14,014 nucleotides of DNA from SIG450 sp045658425. Its GTDB lineage: Bacteria > Bacillota > Clostridia > UMGS1840 > HGM11507. A program made the translations under genes and the position numbers. Positions 12,865-14,014 of the stretch are shown here, in pieces. Location of the stretch: assembly GCA_045658425.1 (NCBI GenBank), contig JAZOVB010000076.1, forward strand, positions 1 to 14,014, read 5' to 3'. The notes beneath the pieces were generated by a model that saw only the letters and a list, made by a program, of their open reading frames with translations, made no database searches and was not told the origin of the DNA. How positions within the stretch are numbered: the stretch's first letter is position 1; the number at the start of each line of letters is the position of its first letter.

Positions 12865-14014
12865 TTACATCTTGTAATACTGAGCCTGAGCATTCCACAA
12901 TTCACTATATTTCCGGCCTGACTTCAGCAATTCCTCATGTGTACCTTCTTCAACAAGCCTTGCCTTATCAAACACAGCAATTCTATCACAGAAAATACAG
13001 CTTGAAAGTCTGTGGGAAATGTAAATTGCAGTTTTGTTTTCCGTGAATGAGTTGAAACGGCTATAAATCTCATTTTCTGCCACGGGGTCAAGAGCAGCCG
13101 TAGGCTCGTCAAGAATAACAAGCGGACTGCCCTTGTAAAGAGCTCTTGCAAGGGCGAGCTTTTGAGCCTCGCCGCCTGAAATATCAACACCGTTTTTGTC
13201 TAGGTTTTTGTAAAGATAGGTGTTCTCTTTCTCGCTCATTCTCTCAACTCTGTCCTTGATGTTTGCCTGTTCAAGGGTGCGGTAAAGATTGTCTTTGTCG
13301 CATTTCTTATTAGCGGCAATATTGTCGCAAAGAGGCACGGCAAAGAGCTTGAAATCCTGAAACACAACGGAATAGAGCTTCATCAGACTTTCTTTTGAAT
13401 ACTCTTTGATGTTAATGCCGTTTATCAGTATTTCACCGCTGTCAACATCATAAAGTCTGCACATAAGCTTAATGAAAGTGGTTTTACCACTGCCGTTTCT
13501 GCCCACTACTGCAAGATGCTCTCCGTTATGTATGGTAAGGTTGATGTTTTCCAAAGCATAGCTTTCATTGCCCGGATATTTAAAGGAAACATCTTTAAAT
13601 TCAATCTCAAACTGTGAGGTCAAATCTATTTCCTTTTCACCGTAAACCATATCATCCTCGGTGTGCATTATCTCGTAGTAATAGTTTACAAGCGGTACCA
13701 TTTCCTCGGTTTTGCCGAAGGTTACAGCCATCTTCATAACGCCGCTGATTATCTGCATAAAGGAGCCGCAGTAAAGCACAAGCGAACCTATACCGAAAAG
13801 GCCGTAAAGCCCTTTTACACCGATGAAAAGGTAAACTCCGAAGCCTACAACCGAGCCGAGAATGGCAATAAAAGAGCTTGATTTTGCAGAGTTCATTGAG
13901 GCTTTTTTCAGCACCTGCTCACCCTCGGTTAAAATCTTGTGAGTGGCAGTTTTTTCGATAATGTCCTGCTCCTTGTAAAGACGGATTTCCTTGCCTGTCT
14001 TGTAGTCAGAGAAC
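12865..14014 (-). CDS. ABC exporter, membrane domain end plus ATPase domain (cut by window edge)
   Basis: The last 382 residues of a fused permease-ATPase are visible. The open frame runs on through the window edge; a GTG at 13914 is only an internal valine codon. The first 95 or so residues are the end of a six-helix ABC membrane domain (FSDYKTGKEIRLYKEQ, then hydrophobic spans IAILGSVVGFGVYLFIGV and LFGIGSLVLYCGSFMQII). The ATPase domain follows, with Walker A GRNGSGKT (residues 171-178 of the fragment), Q-loop Gln219, signature ISGGEAQ (near 280), Walker B LVILDEP (near 300) and the switch histidine in ISHRLS. It powers export of an unknown substrate, perhaps a peptide or drug. It lies convergent to the cargo unit and probably marks the chromosome to the right of the element. 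Confidence 0.92.
   Translation of the reverse strand, partial: FSDYKTGKEIRLYKEQDIIEKTATHKILTEGEQVLKKASMNSAKSSSFIAILGSVVGFGVYLFIGVKGLYGLFGIGSLVLYCGSFMQIISGVMKMAVTFGKTEEMVPLVNYYYEIMHTEDDMVYGEKEIDLTSQFEIEFKDVSFKYPGNESYALENINLTIHNGEHLAVVGRNGSGKTTFIKLMCRLYDVDSGEILINGINIKEYSKESLMKLYSVVFQDFKLFAVPLCDNIAANKKCDKDNLYRTLEQANIKDRVERMSEKENTYLYKNLDKNGVDISGGEAQKLALARALYKGSPLVILDEPTAALDPVAENEIYSRFNSFTENKTAIYISHRLSSCIFCDRIAVFDKARLVEEGTHEELLKSGRKYSELWNAQAQYYKM

Noticed and set aside
1..14014. CRISPR array, tRNA or rRNA genes, insertion sequences.
   Set aside because: No regularly spaced direct repeats, no cloverleaf-like or rRNA-like sequence and no DDE transposase were seen on either strand.

Overview
The window looks like a low-GC Firmicute, most likely a gut clostridium of the Ruminococcus/Oscillospiraceae kind. 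This rests on the AT-rich sequence, the strong AGGAGG-type ribosome binding sites, the compact intrinsic terminators, and gene families typical of clostridial mobile elements. No species can be named from the sequence alone.

Layout. The left edge (1-269, minus) is the N-terminal part of a HipA/CtkA-like kinase gene with its own promoter. From about 316 to 5700 lies a mobilisation and integration module, all on the minus strand. Read in the direction of transcription it holds a Cys-rich VLP protein (5475-5675), a small basic protein (4977-5270), a candidate oriT gap, mobC (4455-4793), a MOBP-type relaxase (2992-4455), two small proteins (2801-2986 and 2479-2727) and a large serine recombinase (387-2081). 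This is the layout of an integrative mobilizable element (IME): it can cut and paste itself and nick its own DNA, but no type IV secretion or replication genes are visible, so it would depend on a helper element for transfer.

Between 5700 and 8300 lie two regulators: an XRE-type HTH protein with a helical, repeat-like C-terminus (5921-7009, plus) and a protein with a sigma-region-4-like HTH at its C-terminus (7345-8241, minus). Each is closed by a clear intrinsic terminator.

The stretch 8365-12659 is visibly more AT-rich and looks like separately acquired cargo. A minus-strand XRE-family regulator with a probable sensor domain (8365-9483) is divergent from a two-gene plus-strand unit. The first gene encodes a 274-residue protein that starts with an extreme lysine-rich tail and is otherwise unrecognised (9659-10483). 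The second encodes a 703-residue protein with two HD-hydrolase-like motif sets (10548-12659). The pair has a near-consensus promoter with a dyad just downstream of it, and an intrinsic terminator sits directly against the ribosome binding site of the second gene. This regulator-plus-two-gene module is the best candidate here for an undescribed system, possibly a regulated defence or nucleotide-signalling system; that function is inference only.

The right edge (12865-14014, minus) is the C-terminal part of an ABC exporter (membrane domain plus ATPase). It looks like ordinary chromosome, so both flanks of the element may lie inside the window.
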